Shown: positions 1 to 11,770 of the stretch, one piece after another
Layout of the letters: every line of letters starts with the position of its first letter
Numbering within the stretch: position 1 is the first letter of the stretch
NCBI GenBank assembly: GCA_030710605.1
Contig: CP092876.1
Location: forward strand, 64,976,115 to 65,040,114
DNA: 64,000 nucleotides
From: Cordylochernes scorpioides
Lineage: Eukaryota; Arthropoda; Arachnida; Pseudoscorpiones; Chernetidae
Direction: 5' to 3'
The notes under the pieces: generated by a model
What the model saw: the letters and a program-made list of their open reading frames with translations, nothing else
Databases searched by the model: none
What the model was told of the DNA's origin: nothing
Translations under genes and position numbers: made by a program

Positions 1-2110
1 TTCCCATTTAAAAACTTTACAAATCTGCTGATGACCCAAAAAACTACCGACCTATCTCTCTCATAAGTATTTGCTGAAAATTAATGGAAAAATTATACTC
101 AGACGACTCACCTACCACCCCGACACAAGAAATCTCTGACCAGAAGAACAATATGGATTTAGGAAAGGACATGGGACAATAGACCAACCCTTATTTTTCA
201 CACAAAAGGTAAAAGATGCACAAAACAGAAAACCAACTAACCACACAATAGCTGCTTTTTAGACCTTACACAAGCTTTTGATAAGGTATGGAAAAACAAG
301 TTAATTACAAAATTATACAAACATTTCAAAATTGATGGAAAAGCTATCACTTGGATAAATGATTCCCTTAAAAATAGATGCATCAGGGTCAAATATAATG
401 GCACTTTATCTAAAACCTTCAAATTGTATCAAGGATAACCACAAGGATCAGTCCTTAGCCCAAATCTCTTCACCCAATTTATTGCAGGCATAGAAGAATT
501 TTTTCTCATAAAACCCATATTGGACTTTTCGCTGATGACATTATTCTATGGAGCAGCAACACTAACTGGAAAAAAAGCTGAAAGAGATTTGAACAAGACT
601 CTTCTCCACCTAGAAAAATTTGCTAATAAACATAAATTAGAATTTAACCCCCAAAAATCTGAAACCTGTCTTTTTACTACCGATAAGAAACTATACAAAA
701 TAATACCAAATATTATTCTGGAAGAACAACAATTGCAATATAATAAACATCCTAAATATCTCGGCTACACCCTGGATCCAGAAATTAACTCCAGTAAACA
801 TATTGAAGGAGTTGTTAGAAAAGGAAGAGACCGACTAAAAATCTTGAAATATATTTCAGGAAGAGTGGGGAGCTGAAGCAACAACACTAAAATTAACTTA
901 CACATCTCTAATGAGACCTATCTTGGAATATGGATATCAAATCTATGGTAAAGCATCTGAAACAATTCTAAAATCACTGGAAAGGATACAACTAAATGCA
1001 GCTAGAATTATTACAGGTCTTCGAAATACCTGCCATAATAATATTGTACTTTACGAGGCAGACATTATGCCCTTAAAGGGTAGAAGAAGCTTCAATCTGC
1101 CAAAATATATGAACAAAATCAAGAGTTATGAAAACAAACACAGAACTTCTAATTGCATACTTAATTGGGAATCCAATATAAGACTCTAAAAAGAAGGCCC
1201 TCTCCACCTGGCCAAAAAAAAATGGATTTTTAAAATATAAAGTGAAAAAATATTATTTAGCAGAAAAAATATCCCCATGTGAATCACTAACAAAATGTTA
1301 TTTTTAATGCCACTTTAAATGAACCCACCAACAAACAATACCAAAATCCAGAATACTTAAAACAATTATCATTAGAAATAATTAATAAAATTCCTAAAAA
1401 TGTAATAACTATCTATACCGATGGTAGCAGAGACGAGTTGGGACACACTGACAGTGGCTATCTCATTAAAACCACAAATGGCAATGAGAAAGTAAACAGA
1501 AGAAACCCAGATTTTTGCTCAGTTTTCAGATCAGAACTTATAGCCATTTATGAAGCCTTAAAATCCATCAGAAACACTAAACATCACGATATATGGATTC
1601 TTACTGATAGTAGAAGTGCAATACAACACTTGAGTCACACAAGGGAACTTAGAGGCAAAGTAAGCAGGAACATAATTGGTTATCTCCAAAAACTCTCAAT
1701 ACCTCAAAAATTCACCTTCAATGGATACCCTTACATGTTAGCATTGAAGGCAATGAAGCTGCTGATGCGCTAGCGAAAAAAGGCACAAAAGAAACCTTGC
1801 TACAGAAAAATAAACTTACTTTTAAAGAAATAGAAACAGTAGCCAAAACAAAAATAAACAAGAACTGGAGGATTCCACCTAAGCACAGTTGGTACACTCT
1901 AGAAGCAGATGGCCACCCAGACCTTTCGGTCCACAAACCGGCATCCGAAGCATGCACTTCGCTGCTATTCTGTTCAACTCATAAGCCAAGTAACGATATC
2001 CAAGCTAGTGCTTGGACATTGTACCTGGAAACACCACCTCCCAGACAACGTGTCTGGAAGGATTTCTATACCGGTGGCCTTTAATCACAGCAAAAGAGGA
2101 CACTATCTAC
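1..2110 (+). pseudogene. LINE-A fragment, copy 1: reverse transcriptase and RNase H (Jockey/I type)
   Basis: Broken ORFs on the plus strand encode the later part of a non-LTR retrotransposon polyprotein. The RT catalytic motif reads GLFADDIILW around 523-552. The thumb region (MRPILEYGYQIYG) is at 911-1189. An RNase H domain starting IYTDGSRDE runs from about 1410 to 1773, with the later active-site stretch ILTDSRSAI near 1600. A conserved HVSIEGNEAADALAKKG-like region follows near 1730-1790 after a frameshift. Several frameshifts and stops separate the domains, so no protein is made. The endonuclease domain is off the left edge; it is present in the second copy at 40.4-40.8 kb. The 3' end abuts LINE-B, in opposite orientation, near 2110. 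Confidence 0.85.
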
Positions 2111-2111
2111 T

Positions 2112-4325
2112 GTGTCCAGCAGGGACCGCGGGGAGGCGGCCCCCGGTCGACTCTGTTCACTAACAGCTGAGGAAAAGCTCAGCTGCCACGTCGTGGGCTT
2201 TCTCAAGAAGCTTGCTGTGGTTTCTCAGCAGCTCACTCTCGATCGCGCCCCTCGCCCTCCTTCTCTCTTCCTGCACACCCACTACCCTTGGACAATCCAA
2301 GACGTAGTGGCGTGCATCCACATCCCTTTCTTCATAGACGCAATCAGGGTTTCTCTTAATTTTAAATCTGTGGAGACTCCTGGGAAAGGACCCATGTCCC
2401 GAACTACCCTAATGAATTTGTGGGACATTACCTTACTGAGGTACTTGGGTGTTGTTACCCAATTGAATATACCTCTCTCCCCTTCACACTGTTCCTCCAT
2501 CTGTCCAACCATAAGTCCTGGACGTGCCCCCTGATCCTCCTATAAACTTCTTTCTTGGTCACTGGGGTCCTCAGTGATCTATCTCTAAAGCATCTTGCCT
2601 TAGTGAGCTTGTCTGCGAACTCATTACCTTCGATGAGGCTGTGTCTCCTAACCCAATAGAGCTCCAGAGCCCGCGTTGTCATCTCCAGCTCCTGGATTAT
2701 TTGATGCGCGAGTTGCCCTTTCACCAGATTGATGGCGACGAGGGCCGACATACAATCTGAATAGAGGCGTTCCGGGCTGTAGTTCTTCTCGGCACACACT
2801 CTGAGGGCTACCCTGATCGCAACCAGCTCGGCTGAAAAGACCAATTCGTCCACTCTGAGTGTTAAGCTTTCTTGGAAGATCAGCTCTCCATTAGTGAAAA
2901 TCACTACTTCAGCTCCAGTATTGGTTCCAGACTTACTACCATCAGTGAAAACCTCCGTTCCAATCCCTGTCGGCCCTCCAGGACTCCAATTCCACTTTGG
3001 CAACCACTGCGGAGGCTTCCTTGGGTCCCTCTTCCATTCCAGGGCACCCGCTTCAAGTCCCAGGGCATCTTCCCTGTTCTCCCAGATCTTCTGTCTGATG
3101 GTCTCCTCCTCTAGTTTCAATCCCAGGGGAATAAGCCCATCGAGGACCAAAAAGGCCTCACTGCTGGTAGTGCGATATCCCCCTGTGATTCTGAGTGCCG
3201 CTGTCCTCTGCACGCTCTCTTGAGTTTTTGCCACCTTCTGATCCCTGTTATAGCAGGATTGGCTCGACACAGGAGAGGCAGAGGTTGCTAAAAATAGTAC
3301 CCTCCTTCTCCCCCCCTCCTGTTGAGAGCCAACCAGGACAGGCCTGCACAACGCCTCCCTGCCTCTCGCCACCATCTCCTCCGCCTGGTATTGCCAACCC
3401 ATCTTGTCATCAATGACCACCCCCATGACTACCCTCCGTCCTTTCATCCGGATAGCCGGCTTGTGCTCCCATTTGAACTCTTTCCTTTTAGTTCTTATGT
3501 CCCTAGGTTTAAATCTGAGGGCTTTAGTTTTGGAGACATTGAACTTAAGGCCAGAGTCATGGGCCCAATTCGAGAGGATTTGGAGAGAAGCTTCAACACA
3601 CTTCTCAGCTTTCGCTCTTGAAGCAGCCTCAATGATGAGGAACTGGTCGTCAGCATAGAGAACCAGCCTGGCTCCCTCAGGGAGCTCCTCCTGGAAAACG
3701 GTGTTTACCAGGATATTCCACAGAATAGGTCCGCAGCAAGAGCCCTGGGGGCAACCCACCATCAATGTCCAGGGCCACGAAAAGAACCCAAGCACCCTTA
3801 TTTAAGCTCATCTCAACCCCCTCTAACACCTCGTTCAGAGCTGTGGTTGTGGAGTTCCCTTCCCTAAAACCATGTTGGAAAGAGGAAAGGAGCTCATTAC
3901 TCTCTAGCCAGTGCTTCAGTCGCTGAGCTAGTAGGCTATCCAGGACCATACCTAGACACACTAGTAAAGAAAGCGGACGATAATCATTAGGAGAATTACC
4001 CTTTCTACCAGACTTTTCGAGAAGCACTACTCGAGCAACCTTCCATGCCTCAGGAAAAGTACCAGTGTCCAGACACCTATTGAAAAACCTGGCAAGAAGT
4101 GATGGTTGCATTCTTAACAGGGCTTTCACGACCGTGTTATCGATCCCTTCGGGACCAGGAGATTTCCTTTTCCCGAACTTGAAAGCCGTCAGTTTCACAT
4201 CAGAAAAGGGCGTATCCACCAAACCACAAGTGTTCAGAGAGATCTCTTCCTCTGGTTCCTCGTTTCCGAAGTGCCGATCCAAGTTGTTTTTATTTAATCT
4301 TCTGCTTTCGAGCGAGAAGGTCTAG
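2112..4325 (-). pseudogene. LINE-B fragment, copy 1: reverse transcriptase and RNase H (Jockey/I type)
   Basis: On the minus strand the protein order is RT fingers (KSPGPEGIDNTVVKAL, about 4200-4130), palm (FQHGFREGNSTTTALNEVLE near 3860), PQGSCCGPILWNIL and LYADDQFLI near 3650. RNase H follows with VFTDGSKSG near 2930 and LYSDCMSALVA near 2750. The long open stretch 2455-3795 still covers palm to RNase H. Compared with the copy at 43.8-46.1 kb, this one lacks about 150 bp of the palm at roughly 3755-3770, which joins two frames. It is therefore defective. It belongs to the APE-type LINEs that carry RNase H; the exact clade cannot be named without a phylogeny. Confidence 0.85.
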
Positions 4326-6775
4326 AACACATTCTCTCTGAATTTTCTCATTGTTGGTGGATGAAACAGCACCATTGATTATTTTGGCCGCTTTTGCTTG
4401 AACACTGTCTAGTCTTACTTTTAGTGATGAGCTTGAGGGAGCCCAGACCGGTGTTGCATATTCCATTATCGGCCTTATTAAGGTGATATATGTTGTTCTG
4501 AGAATTCTGGGTTTTTCTTCTCAATTTGTTCCATATAGCCATCTCAGAATGTTTAGTTTTCTGGTAGCTACATTTGAGGTGCTAATTATGTGTTTTGAAA
4601 ATTCCAATTCCTCATCAATGACAGTTAAAATAATTTTATTGCCATCTTGTCAATACATGCAAAGTGCACAGTCTGCACTATTTAAAAAAGATAATATGAA
4701 TTATATACACTATGTACAATGAATATGGCGCCTCTGCCAGCGCTGCAGTGTTAGGTGGAGAATCGCCAGTGGGTCTCCAGCAACACCACGCATTTTGCGA
4801 TCTACGATGAAAACGTAGATCGCGGACTTCGCCGCTTAGGAGATGGTGATGGCGTGGTCCTCGAGACCAACTGGAAAGATCCAGGACTGCAGTATCACAC
4901 CTAGGTATTTTGGATTTCTAATTTTATCAATTATTTGTTTGTTTATGCTTATTTTGTGGTTATATTTATGCCCTTTTCCCTGTCAGTGGAGAAGACGCAT
5001 AGATTTGGTTTTATTGGGTTTATGGTCATTTGGAGTTCCATTGCCCACTTCTCCAGTCCTCTCATTGATGTGTTCAGTATTTTTTACGATTTTTCTATGC
5101 TGCTACTTGTGTGCCATATGGCTATATCGTCTGCATAACAGGCAACCTTTGAGTCTTCAGTGAGGTAAGGATGGATGTCGTTAATATATAGCAGATAGAG
5201 TAGAGGACTGAGCACAGATCCCTGAGTTACACCAGCCCATGTTCTTCCTTCCTTGGAAAATTCTCCATTGACCCAAACCTTTAACCTTCTTCCCCATAAG
5301 AAGTCTGCAATCCAGGTTAAGGTTTTTCCTCTTACTCCGATGTTGTGCTGCTTTTCACGTAATTTCTCCCTCCATACTCGATCAAAAGCTGAGGTCATAT
5401 CAAGGAATATAGCTGTGGTCTTCTTTGGCGGTTTTTCCTGGAAAGAATCTATTATTGATTGACAGAAGTAGAACAGTTGATCAGTCGTACAGTGCTGGGA
5501 TCTATAGGCAGTTTGGTAGAAGTTTATTTTATTATTGTTAGTGAGCCAGACTATGAGCCTAGAGTGGATAATTCGTTCTGTTATTTTACAAAGTATGCTG
5601 GTGAGAGCAATTGGCCGATAGTTCTTGGATTCCTTGGCATCTTTGTTTGGTTTCAGTATTGGCACTATAATTGATATCTTCCAATTCTTTGGTAGTTTAC
5701 CAGTTTACCATGAAATGTTTAGTATTCGTAGGAGTTATTTATTAGCTTTGTCTTCAAAGTGTTTAATCATTTGACCAAATATTAGATTATCTCTTGGTGA
5801 CCTCTTGGATTTTTTTATTGATGAGTTTAGCTCATTCAGTGTGAAGTCTTTCGAGAAAATATCTTGTTGATGGAAATTTCTTGCTTGTTTAACTAACTGG
5901 TTTATATTATTTTTAGAGTCCTGTCTTCATTCGTATATTTGAGTATGGAAGTGCTTGAAAGATATTTAGCAAATATGTTAGCCATCTGTTTGTTCTCGTT
6001 TTCTCGCTGTTCTATTCATATCGGTTAGAGTATTGGAGGATTGGTGTTGGTTTTGATTGTTTTCTAACACTCTAATCATATTCCAGTGTTGGCTGTCCTT
6101 TCTTGGATCCATTTTTTCGCAGAAATCTGCCATTTTTCTTGTTTGCATATCCAAATTTCTTGTTCTATTTTGTGACTAATTTCAATGTGTTCCTTTCTCT
6201 TTTCTTCTGTTTTATTTTTTAAAGAAGTTCATTGATATTGTCTCTCTCTGAAATAATTGCCTCGATGTTGTGGTTCTTCCAGTGAGGTATCCACAGGTCT
6301 AACGTCTCCTTCTAGGTATCGATGCTTTTGCAGCTTTTGATATATTCGAAGAGAAGTTTTCCAAGTTTTTGTCAAGCGTTCTGTAATTCAATTTTTCGTT
6401 GCACAGTTCTTCAAGCTTTTCTGTGAATTTTTTCAAGTCAGCTTACCTAAAGTTCCATTTTCTTTTATTCTATTGGACATTCTCAATTTTGAAGTTTAGG
6501 GTTGTTAAAATTCGTCTGTGGTCACTGATTGCGCCTCTCAGGATCTTCCATTGTGTTGTGGGTGTGATGTTCAAATTTATCGCTGTGATGTCTATTGCGG
6601 ATTCTGTGCCTGTGGACTTGAAAAGATAGGTGTTCTCTCCCTTATTTAATGGTGTAAGGTCGAGGTCGGTGACCTTTGTTATCCTGGACAGATGATCCCC
6701 AAGTTCAACTTTTGGCGTTAAAATCGCCGTGTATGATTGTGATATCCGAAGAGGCTTCACTTAATGTCTCTATTG
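4326..6775 (-). pseudogene. LINE-C fragment, copy 1: endonuclease and reverse transcriptase (Jockey type)
   Basis: Reading the minus strand, an APE-type endonuclease piece lies at about 6770-6470, with IIHGDFNAKS and further conserved text ending SAIDITAINLNI. RT follows at 5665-5084 (KNYRPIALTSILCKITERI, then TQGSVLSPLLYLLYINDI and CYADDIAIWHTS). A thumb fragment is at 4540-4350. The endonuclease is cut at about 6775, where the sequence switches to a mariner transposase on the plus strand. LINE-C therefore appears to have inserted into the mariner. Frameshifts and a foreign insertion near 4.64-4.9 kb make it non-functional. Its RNase H part is not here; in the second copy it lies on the far side of LINE-A (39.6-40.4 kb). 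Confidence 0.82.
4640..4905. repeat. Unexplained insert of about 260 bp inside LINE-C
   Basis: Between the RT palm and the thumb of LINE-C, on the minus strand, reading frame similarity is interrupted by about 260 bp. The insert contains the imperfect palindrome GCGATCTACG...CGTAGATCGC. The same insert is present in the second copy (about 46465-46735), so it predates duplication of the composite. It has no ORF and was not recognised. A small SINE or a solo terminal repeat is possible. Confidence 0.45.
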
Positions 6776-6776
6776 T

Positions 6777-7517
6777 GTGTACCCATACAAAATTCAAAGA
6801 TATAACGAGCTGAAAGTTGGCGATTTTGAGATGCGTCAAGAATTCGCTGCATGGGTTTTCCGGCAAATTGATAGTGATGAAAACTGGCTGTCGAATGTTC
6901 TGTGGACAGATGATGCTCACTTTTCTCTAAAAGGAGAATTTAACATTCAAAAGAGCCGCTTTTGGGCAACAGAAAACCCTAGGATTTTTACAGAAATGCC
7001 ACTTTATCAGCCTAGAGTTACAGTTTTGTGTGGGTTCACTTCTTCTTTTATTATTGGGCCATTTTTCTTTGAAAAATCAATGGAAGAACTTTTAAAACCG
7101 TTTTTGTAACTGGTGAACGTTATGTTCAACTTTTGAGAGAAAAGGGTATTCCCATATTGCAGGGAAAAAGCACTAAGCGAAATAACATTCATGAAAGTTG
7201 GAGGACCTCCTCATATCTCCCGCGGTGCCAAACAATTGCTGAAGGATACGTTCGGTGAAATTCGTGGGATAAGTCGCCATATACCAGGGCCTCCAAGATC
7301 ACCAGACTTGACGCCTTGCGATTTTTGTTTATGGGGGTACATTAAATCGTGTGTTTATCGATGCTGGCCTACCATATTGGCCATGTTGAAGGCTTCTATC
7401 AGAAGGCACCTTTTATCAATTTCAACAGATATGTTATTTAATGCTGTCCATTCTGTCATTTATCGTCTGCAGGCGGTGATTGAGAATGAAGGGTGCTACA
7501 TTGAGCAAGGATTGTGA
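6777..7517 (+). pseudogene. Mariner-type transposase, C-terminal two thirds, copy 1
   Basis: This is a Tc1/mariner superfamily DDE transposase missing its N-terminal DNA-binding region. The first frame (6777-7109) carries the first catalytic aspartate in VLWTDDAHFSL. The second (7191-7517) carries the third in PPRSPDLTPCDF. The second catalytic motif should read DGxPPH, but here it is VGGPPHIS, so the aspartate has become valine. In copy 2 the same position is still aspartate. A frameshift near 7110-7190 separates the two frames. The protein is inactive, and any mobility of this element would need a transposase supplied from elsewhere. Confidence 0.85.
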
Positions 7518-7839
7518 CCTAATACAAGAGAGAAGGTAGTTACCTCATGTGTTATATGAGCTGCCATGTATTATATTATCTACCAATATTTTGCAGCTCT
7601 TTGTGTTGGGATATGGGGATAATAAATGCTGTCCTCACACAATTTTTCCCCTTATGTTTAGTTTTTCGCTTTTCGCTCATTAGAAGAAATAGCATAAGGA
7701 ATATTTTCTGTACACCAATAACTTTAGAAATTTTGTGCAAAAAAATAATACAAAATGATTTTACTAACACGTTTTTCAACGCAAAAGGTCGATTTAAAAA
7801 ATATTTTTATTTGAGGGGATACATTCTTTAAAATTGTGT

Positions 7840-8315
7840 ACAGTATGAGAGAGAGTTGAATTAAAAATATTAGAAATTTATTATCTTCGGAAACAAACCG
7901 TATCTAAAATATCATTTTTTTGCTACATGTTTTAATTTGCATTTACCTATTTCACATATCTCTGATTGTATTTAAAAATCGTTAACCAATTCTTCATACT
8001 TTTGGCTAAGTGGTGTTTCATTAATTTATTATTTGATATTATTAGGGTTCTTTCCTGGTATTTAAAAAGGAAAAATACGTGTCGATCAGTTATATTTTTC
8101 ATTTTATCAAACAATTTGGCCGCTGAATCTCTTATTCTGGTAGTGCGCCATCTGGCGAATAAAATTGTAACTAAAATCAATTTCGAATTTTTCATTATTT
8201 GCCATAAAAAATCCCATTGCATCCTGAACACAATGGTGTTTACCGCATTTCTCTAGCGCAAATATTCGCGGAGTTATTAATTTTTAAAATAGTGCGGGAC
8301 TTTTGGATCACCCTG
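7840..8315. repeat. Right terminal inverted repeat of composite copy 1
   Basis: About 475 bp matches, in reverse complement, the left end of composite copy 2 (39095 to about 39573). The outermost bases are CAGGGTGATCC in TIR polarity, followed by TA, the mariner target site. Small ORFs of about 95 codons exist on both strands inside the repeat, but they look incidental. The arm is longer than the right arm of copy 2, whose inner part (49797-50087) is different sequence. Confidence 0.85.
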
Positions 8316-8323
8316 TATATATA

Positions 8324-8617
8324 TGCAATATAATTCCCACACTACTGTAAATATACAACACATTTTTATTTTATTATCCATATATTTTAATATCCATATA
8401 TTTTAATATCTATAATCAAAGAGTAAATAGTCAATGCTTGTATATAATTTTTTTGACCAACGACCCGAGGGGTAAGAGGGAGAAGAGGAGAACAAAGAAG
8501 TTGGAAAATAAACAAAGAGAAAATGGCTGCGTTTCTTTTTGTCGCGTCTATTATTTCTTATATACAAATTTAGAGTTTTAAATTTATAATTATTTAAAGA
8601 CTCACCTTAATACGACA
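8324..8617 (+). repeat. 5' LTR of Gypsy-1
   Basis: 294 bp, TG...CA bounded, and a direct match of 14314-14590. It contains an extra tandem copy of the motif CCATATATTTTAATAT that the 3' LTR lacks. It starts 8 bp after the end of composite copy 1, so this element landed in the TA-rich flank of the composite. Confidence 0.85.
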
Positions 8618-8714
8618 GTATTTAGCCGACACAGGATATAATAACCGGTACGTTTTTTCTTTTTTAAAAACTTTATTGGATTTAGCCTTTAGCCTACACC
8701 CATTCGCCACAAAA

Positions 8715-9575
8715 ATGCCAAAAAGGAAGTCAGATACCGACACTCATTTTTCTGACAGAAACGATAATATGGAATTTAAATTAATGAAAGAATAAATTAA
8801 TTTACTAACACAAATTATACAACACAACACACACACACAACAGACGATCTCAAATAAAAATTATATAAGTAAATTCTCTGGCCTCAATCAATATATAAAT
8901 ATTTTCTTTCGTAACATTGAGGATGCAACGAACGATGAACGAGACAGAAAAAATTTAGTTATTCTAAATTTAGAAGAAGAAGCTAAAAATATATTTTATC
9001 GATTGGGCTTAGAACAAGAGACTTATTTAAATATCAAACAGAAACTTCCACAATCTATATATCAAAGAAGAAGACAACGTTGGAAGAATTGTTCACTCGC
9101 CAATTGGAAAAGCCAGAAAAAATTAACGATAATTACCATTTTAAGGTTGTGGGTGCATTAGAGAACTCACTTCCAAACAAACAGATTGTTGAAGCACTTA
9201 CGGCAGGTGTAACGTATGATTTGAAGAAAATGATATACACCAGGAACCCACAGACGCCTGAAGAATGGTTGGACTATGTGAACACCATCCAAAAGTGGCC
9301 AGTAACGAGTGCTCGGGGACAACCGACACCACAGCGTGACCTTGACCGTTGGCGACCCGAATCCACTCCCTCGCCTGGCCAAGGACATTACCGGCCACAA
9401 TATGGGCAAGCAGCGTTTCGCCGACCTGGAGGTGGACGTTTTGCCTTTCGCAACTACCCGGATACCACGCTGCCCAAGGAACCCAGGGAACCAGCCACAT
9501 CGAGCGGACATCAACCCAGATCACAAGGATGTGATCCCTCATCAAGGAAAGAACCAGCATAATGTAAGACTATTC
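8715..9575 (+). pseudogene. Gypsy-1 Gag, interrupted
   Basis: An ATG at 8715 opens MPKRKSDTDTHFSD, meets a TAA after about 27 codons, and continues in frame to about 9070. The reading then moves to another frame (9080-9562) with a Gag-like helical segment (LENSLPNKQIVEALTAG, EEWLDYVNTIQK) and a proline/arginine-rich tail. No CCHC zinc knuckle is visible, unlike Gypsy-2 Gag. Assignment as Gag rests on position between LTR and protease and on general composition. The in-frame stop and the frame change indicate decay. Confidence 0.65.
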
Positions 9576-9872
9576 TTTAATTTATCTATTTTCACCTTCA
9601 ATGTTAAATTTCTTGTGGATACTGGCTCTACCATTAACCTAATATCTTTTGATTATTTGCATTAAATTTTGCCATCAGATACATTTCGAAATATAACTAA
9701 ATATTCAGTTAATAAGCATTCTAGAATTAATACATTGAGTGGACCAATCCAACCTATATTTTATGTTATTTTACCAGTCAGTTTTTTTAAAAGAAAAGTT
9801 AGCTTAAAATTTTATATATTTCATCTACCATATGAAATTGCACTAATAGGATTATATACTCTAAAAAATTAA
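9555..9872 (+). pseudogene. Gypsy-1 retroviral-type aspartic protease region
   Basis: The active-site motif VDTGSTINLIS is at about 9615-9650, downstream of a frame change from gag. The frame stops at 9663-9665 and reopens at 9669 as further protease-like sequence ending at 9872. Aspartic proteases of this family mature the Gag-Pol polyprotein. The stop after the active-site region makes this copy non-functional unless it is suppressed. Confidence 0.6.
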
Positions 9873-9901
9873 AAAATAGAATTGACTTCAATAGAAATGT
9901 A

Positions 9902-11770
9902 GTGAGTCAACAAGGCACAAATATTCCTGCTACTCTTTTTTATTTTGAAACAGATTTGGCTTATGTAAATGATGCATACAATGTGATAAATCCAGATAGG
10001 AAATATAATATAAACCAACACCTTCATATTGTTAATACACAAATCTTAGATAATCACTGTGCACCTTCAGGAGGTAATCCACTCTATGTTAATCATTTAC
10101 AACAGACACTTTCCACTCAATCAAGCATTCCAGGGGAAAATAAGTTAACCAGTGATTTAATTGATAGGTATCATAAGATAAACAACTTATTAGACCTTAA
10201 GTTAATTAGGTTATTGAAAGAATTTGCTGAAATATTTCCTACAGACCCATTTAAAGTTCCTACCCTACATATCCAACCTGTACAGATTAAACCAAATACA
10301 GATAGAGTAATCAGGTTGCGACCGTATAGAATTACATTTACATATAGGAAAGAAATAGATATACAAATCAATGAGATGTTAAAAAATAATATAATAGAAC
10401 CGGCCATAGGTGAATATGCTTCACCCATTACTCTAGTAAAAAAGAAAAATGGAACATTTAGAATGTGTGTGGATATTCGAAAATTAAATGAACACATTCC
10501 AGTTGATCCCCAACCTATACCATTAATAGAATCAGTGATAGAAAAACTGTCGAAAGCTAAGTATTTTTCCAGCCTTGATTTGAGCAACGCTTATTGGACA
10601 GTTCCTATCCATCTGGATTCTCGACCTTATTTATCCTTCACCACCCACGCAGGAGTGTACATGTTTAAAAGATTACCTTTCGGGCTACGAAGCTCACCAC
10701 AGATCTTCGAGAGAACTATTGGACAAATACTTAGAAAATATAACTTCCAATTTCTAGAACACTACTATGATGATTTTATATTTTTTTCTGATAGTTTTGA
10801 AGAACACTTAGAACATCTTCGTTTATTCTTCCAACTATGCAGGGCAGAAAATATCCGCCTCAACCTTAACAAATGTCAATTATGTAAGACCTCCATTAGC
10901 TTCCTAGGATACGAAATAACACAGGGCACTTATAAACCTCACCTAACTAACACTCAGGTAATAGGAACCATCCAACCTCCGACTAATGTTAAAACTTTAC
11001 AGTCATTTTTAGGTGTCGTAAATGTATATCATAAATTCATTCCCCATTATGCACAGCTTAGATCGCCTTTAAATATACTTCTAAAAAAGAATATTCCTTT
11101 TAAGTGGACTCTTGAATGTCAGAAGGCATTTGAAGATTTGAAAAGCAGCCTAGCTGCATCACCAGTTTTACATATCTTTAAAGAAGATTTTCCCTGCTTC
11201 TTATATTGTGACGCGAGTACATTAGGGATATCCGGAATTCTAAAGCAAAAGGATGAAAATGGAGAAGAACATCCTGTACAATATTTCTCTCGCTCTCTAC
11301 GCAAGTATGAACAGAACTACTCCATCTCGGAGCTGGAGTGTTTAGCTATCATTGAGTCTATCGAATACTTCAGGGTGTACCTGCTTGGTAGACATTTCAC
11401 CATTTATTCTGATCACCAAGCTCTGGTCTATTTGAAAAATATTAAAAATCCGTCAGGTAGGTTATTTCGATGGTCCTTGAGACTCAGCCCATACACTTTT
11501 GACATACACTATCTGAAAGGTAAAAATCAACTCGAAGCAGACTTACTATCAAGACAACCATTTTGCGGATTTCTAGAGGCTCAACAATTGGAAGAACACC
11601 AGCATCGTGTACCTGAGAAATATCAATCACTCATCAATACTGATGGACTTGCGATTATTACTAAAAAGAGCGTACCCAGAGTAGTCGTACCTGATACACT
11701 AAGAAATAAGTTACTCCAGAAAGCACACGAATGGTATAACCATCCAGGAATCACACACTCAATAGGTTAA
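9902..11770 (+). CDS. Gypsy-1 reverse transcriptase-RNase H
   Basis: An open frame of 622 codons. RT motifs in order are VIRLRPYRI (about residues 135-145), LVKKKNGTFRMCVDIRKLNE (175-195), YFSSLDLSNAYW and FKRLPFGLRSSPQIFERTIG. The catalytic box is YYDDFIFFSD, a YxDD with an extra aromatic. Connection and RNase H follow with FLYCDASTLGISG, SELECLAIIESIEYFR and FTIYSDHQALVYL, then EADLLSRQP. The frame ends inside the integrase zinc-binding region (HEWYNHPGITHSIG), where a 1-nt shift at about 11755-11765 moves the reading into the next frame. RT and RNase H look intact, but the polyprotein is broken from protease and integrase. Confidence 0.85.
   Translation: MSQQGTNIPATLFYFETDLAYVNDAYNVINPDRKYNINQHLHIVNTQILDNHCAPSGGNPLYVNHLQQTLSTQSSIPGENKLTSDLIDRYHKINNLLDLKLIRLLKEFAEIFPTDPFKVPTLHIQPVQIKPNTDRVIRLRPYRITFTYRKEIDIQINEMLKNNIIEPAIGEYASPITLVKKKNGTFRMCVDIRKLNEHIPVDPQPIPLIESVIEKLSKAKYFSSLDLSNAYWTVPIHLDSRPYLSFTTHAGVYMFKRLPFGLRSSPQIFERTIGQILRKYNFQFLEHYYDDFIFFSDSFEEHLEHLRLFFQLCRAENIRLNLNKCQLCKTSISFLGYEITQGTYKPHLTNTQVIGTIQPPTNVKTLQSFLGVVNVYHKFIPHYAQLRSPLNILLKKNIPFKWTLECQKAFEDLKSSLAASPVLHIFKEDFPCFLYCDASTLGISGILKQKDENGEEHPVQYFSRSLRKYEQNYSISELECLAIIESIEYFRVYLLGRHFTIYSDHQALVYLKNIKNPSGRLFRWSLRLSPYTFDIHYLKGKNQLEADLLSRQPFCGFLEAQQLEEHQHRVPEKYQSLINTDGLAIITKKSVPRVVVPDTLRNKLLQKAHEWYNHPGITHSIG

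Larger units (their letters stand above)
1..8315. mobile_element. Composite mariner-bounded element, copy 1 (right part; left end lies outside the window)
   Basis: The order here is LINE-A (+), LINE-B (-), LINE-C (-), mariner transposase remnant (+), then a terminal repeat ending GGATCACCCTG followed by TA at 8316-8317. The same order with near-identical sequence recurs at about 41640-50486. There the outer ends are inverted repeats with a TA duplication, so this is the right part of a second copy. The two copies differ by scattered substitutions and small indels, and similarity stops exactly at the terminal CACCCTG. DNA outside the terminus differs between the copies. That is what movement of the assembled nest as one unit would leave. 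Confidence 0.8.

Noticed and set aside
2872..3658. Plus-strand ORFs opposite LINE-B (also 44502-45756)
   Set aside because: They are shadows of the minus-strand reverse transcriptase and RNase H frame.
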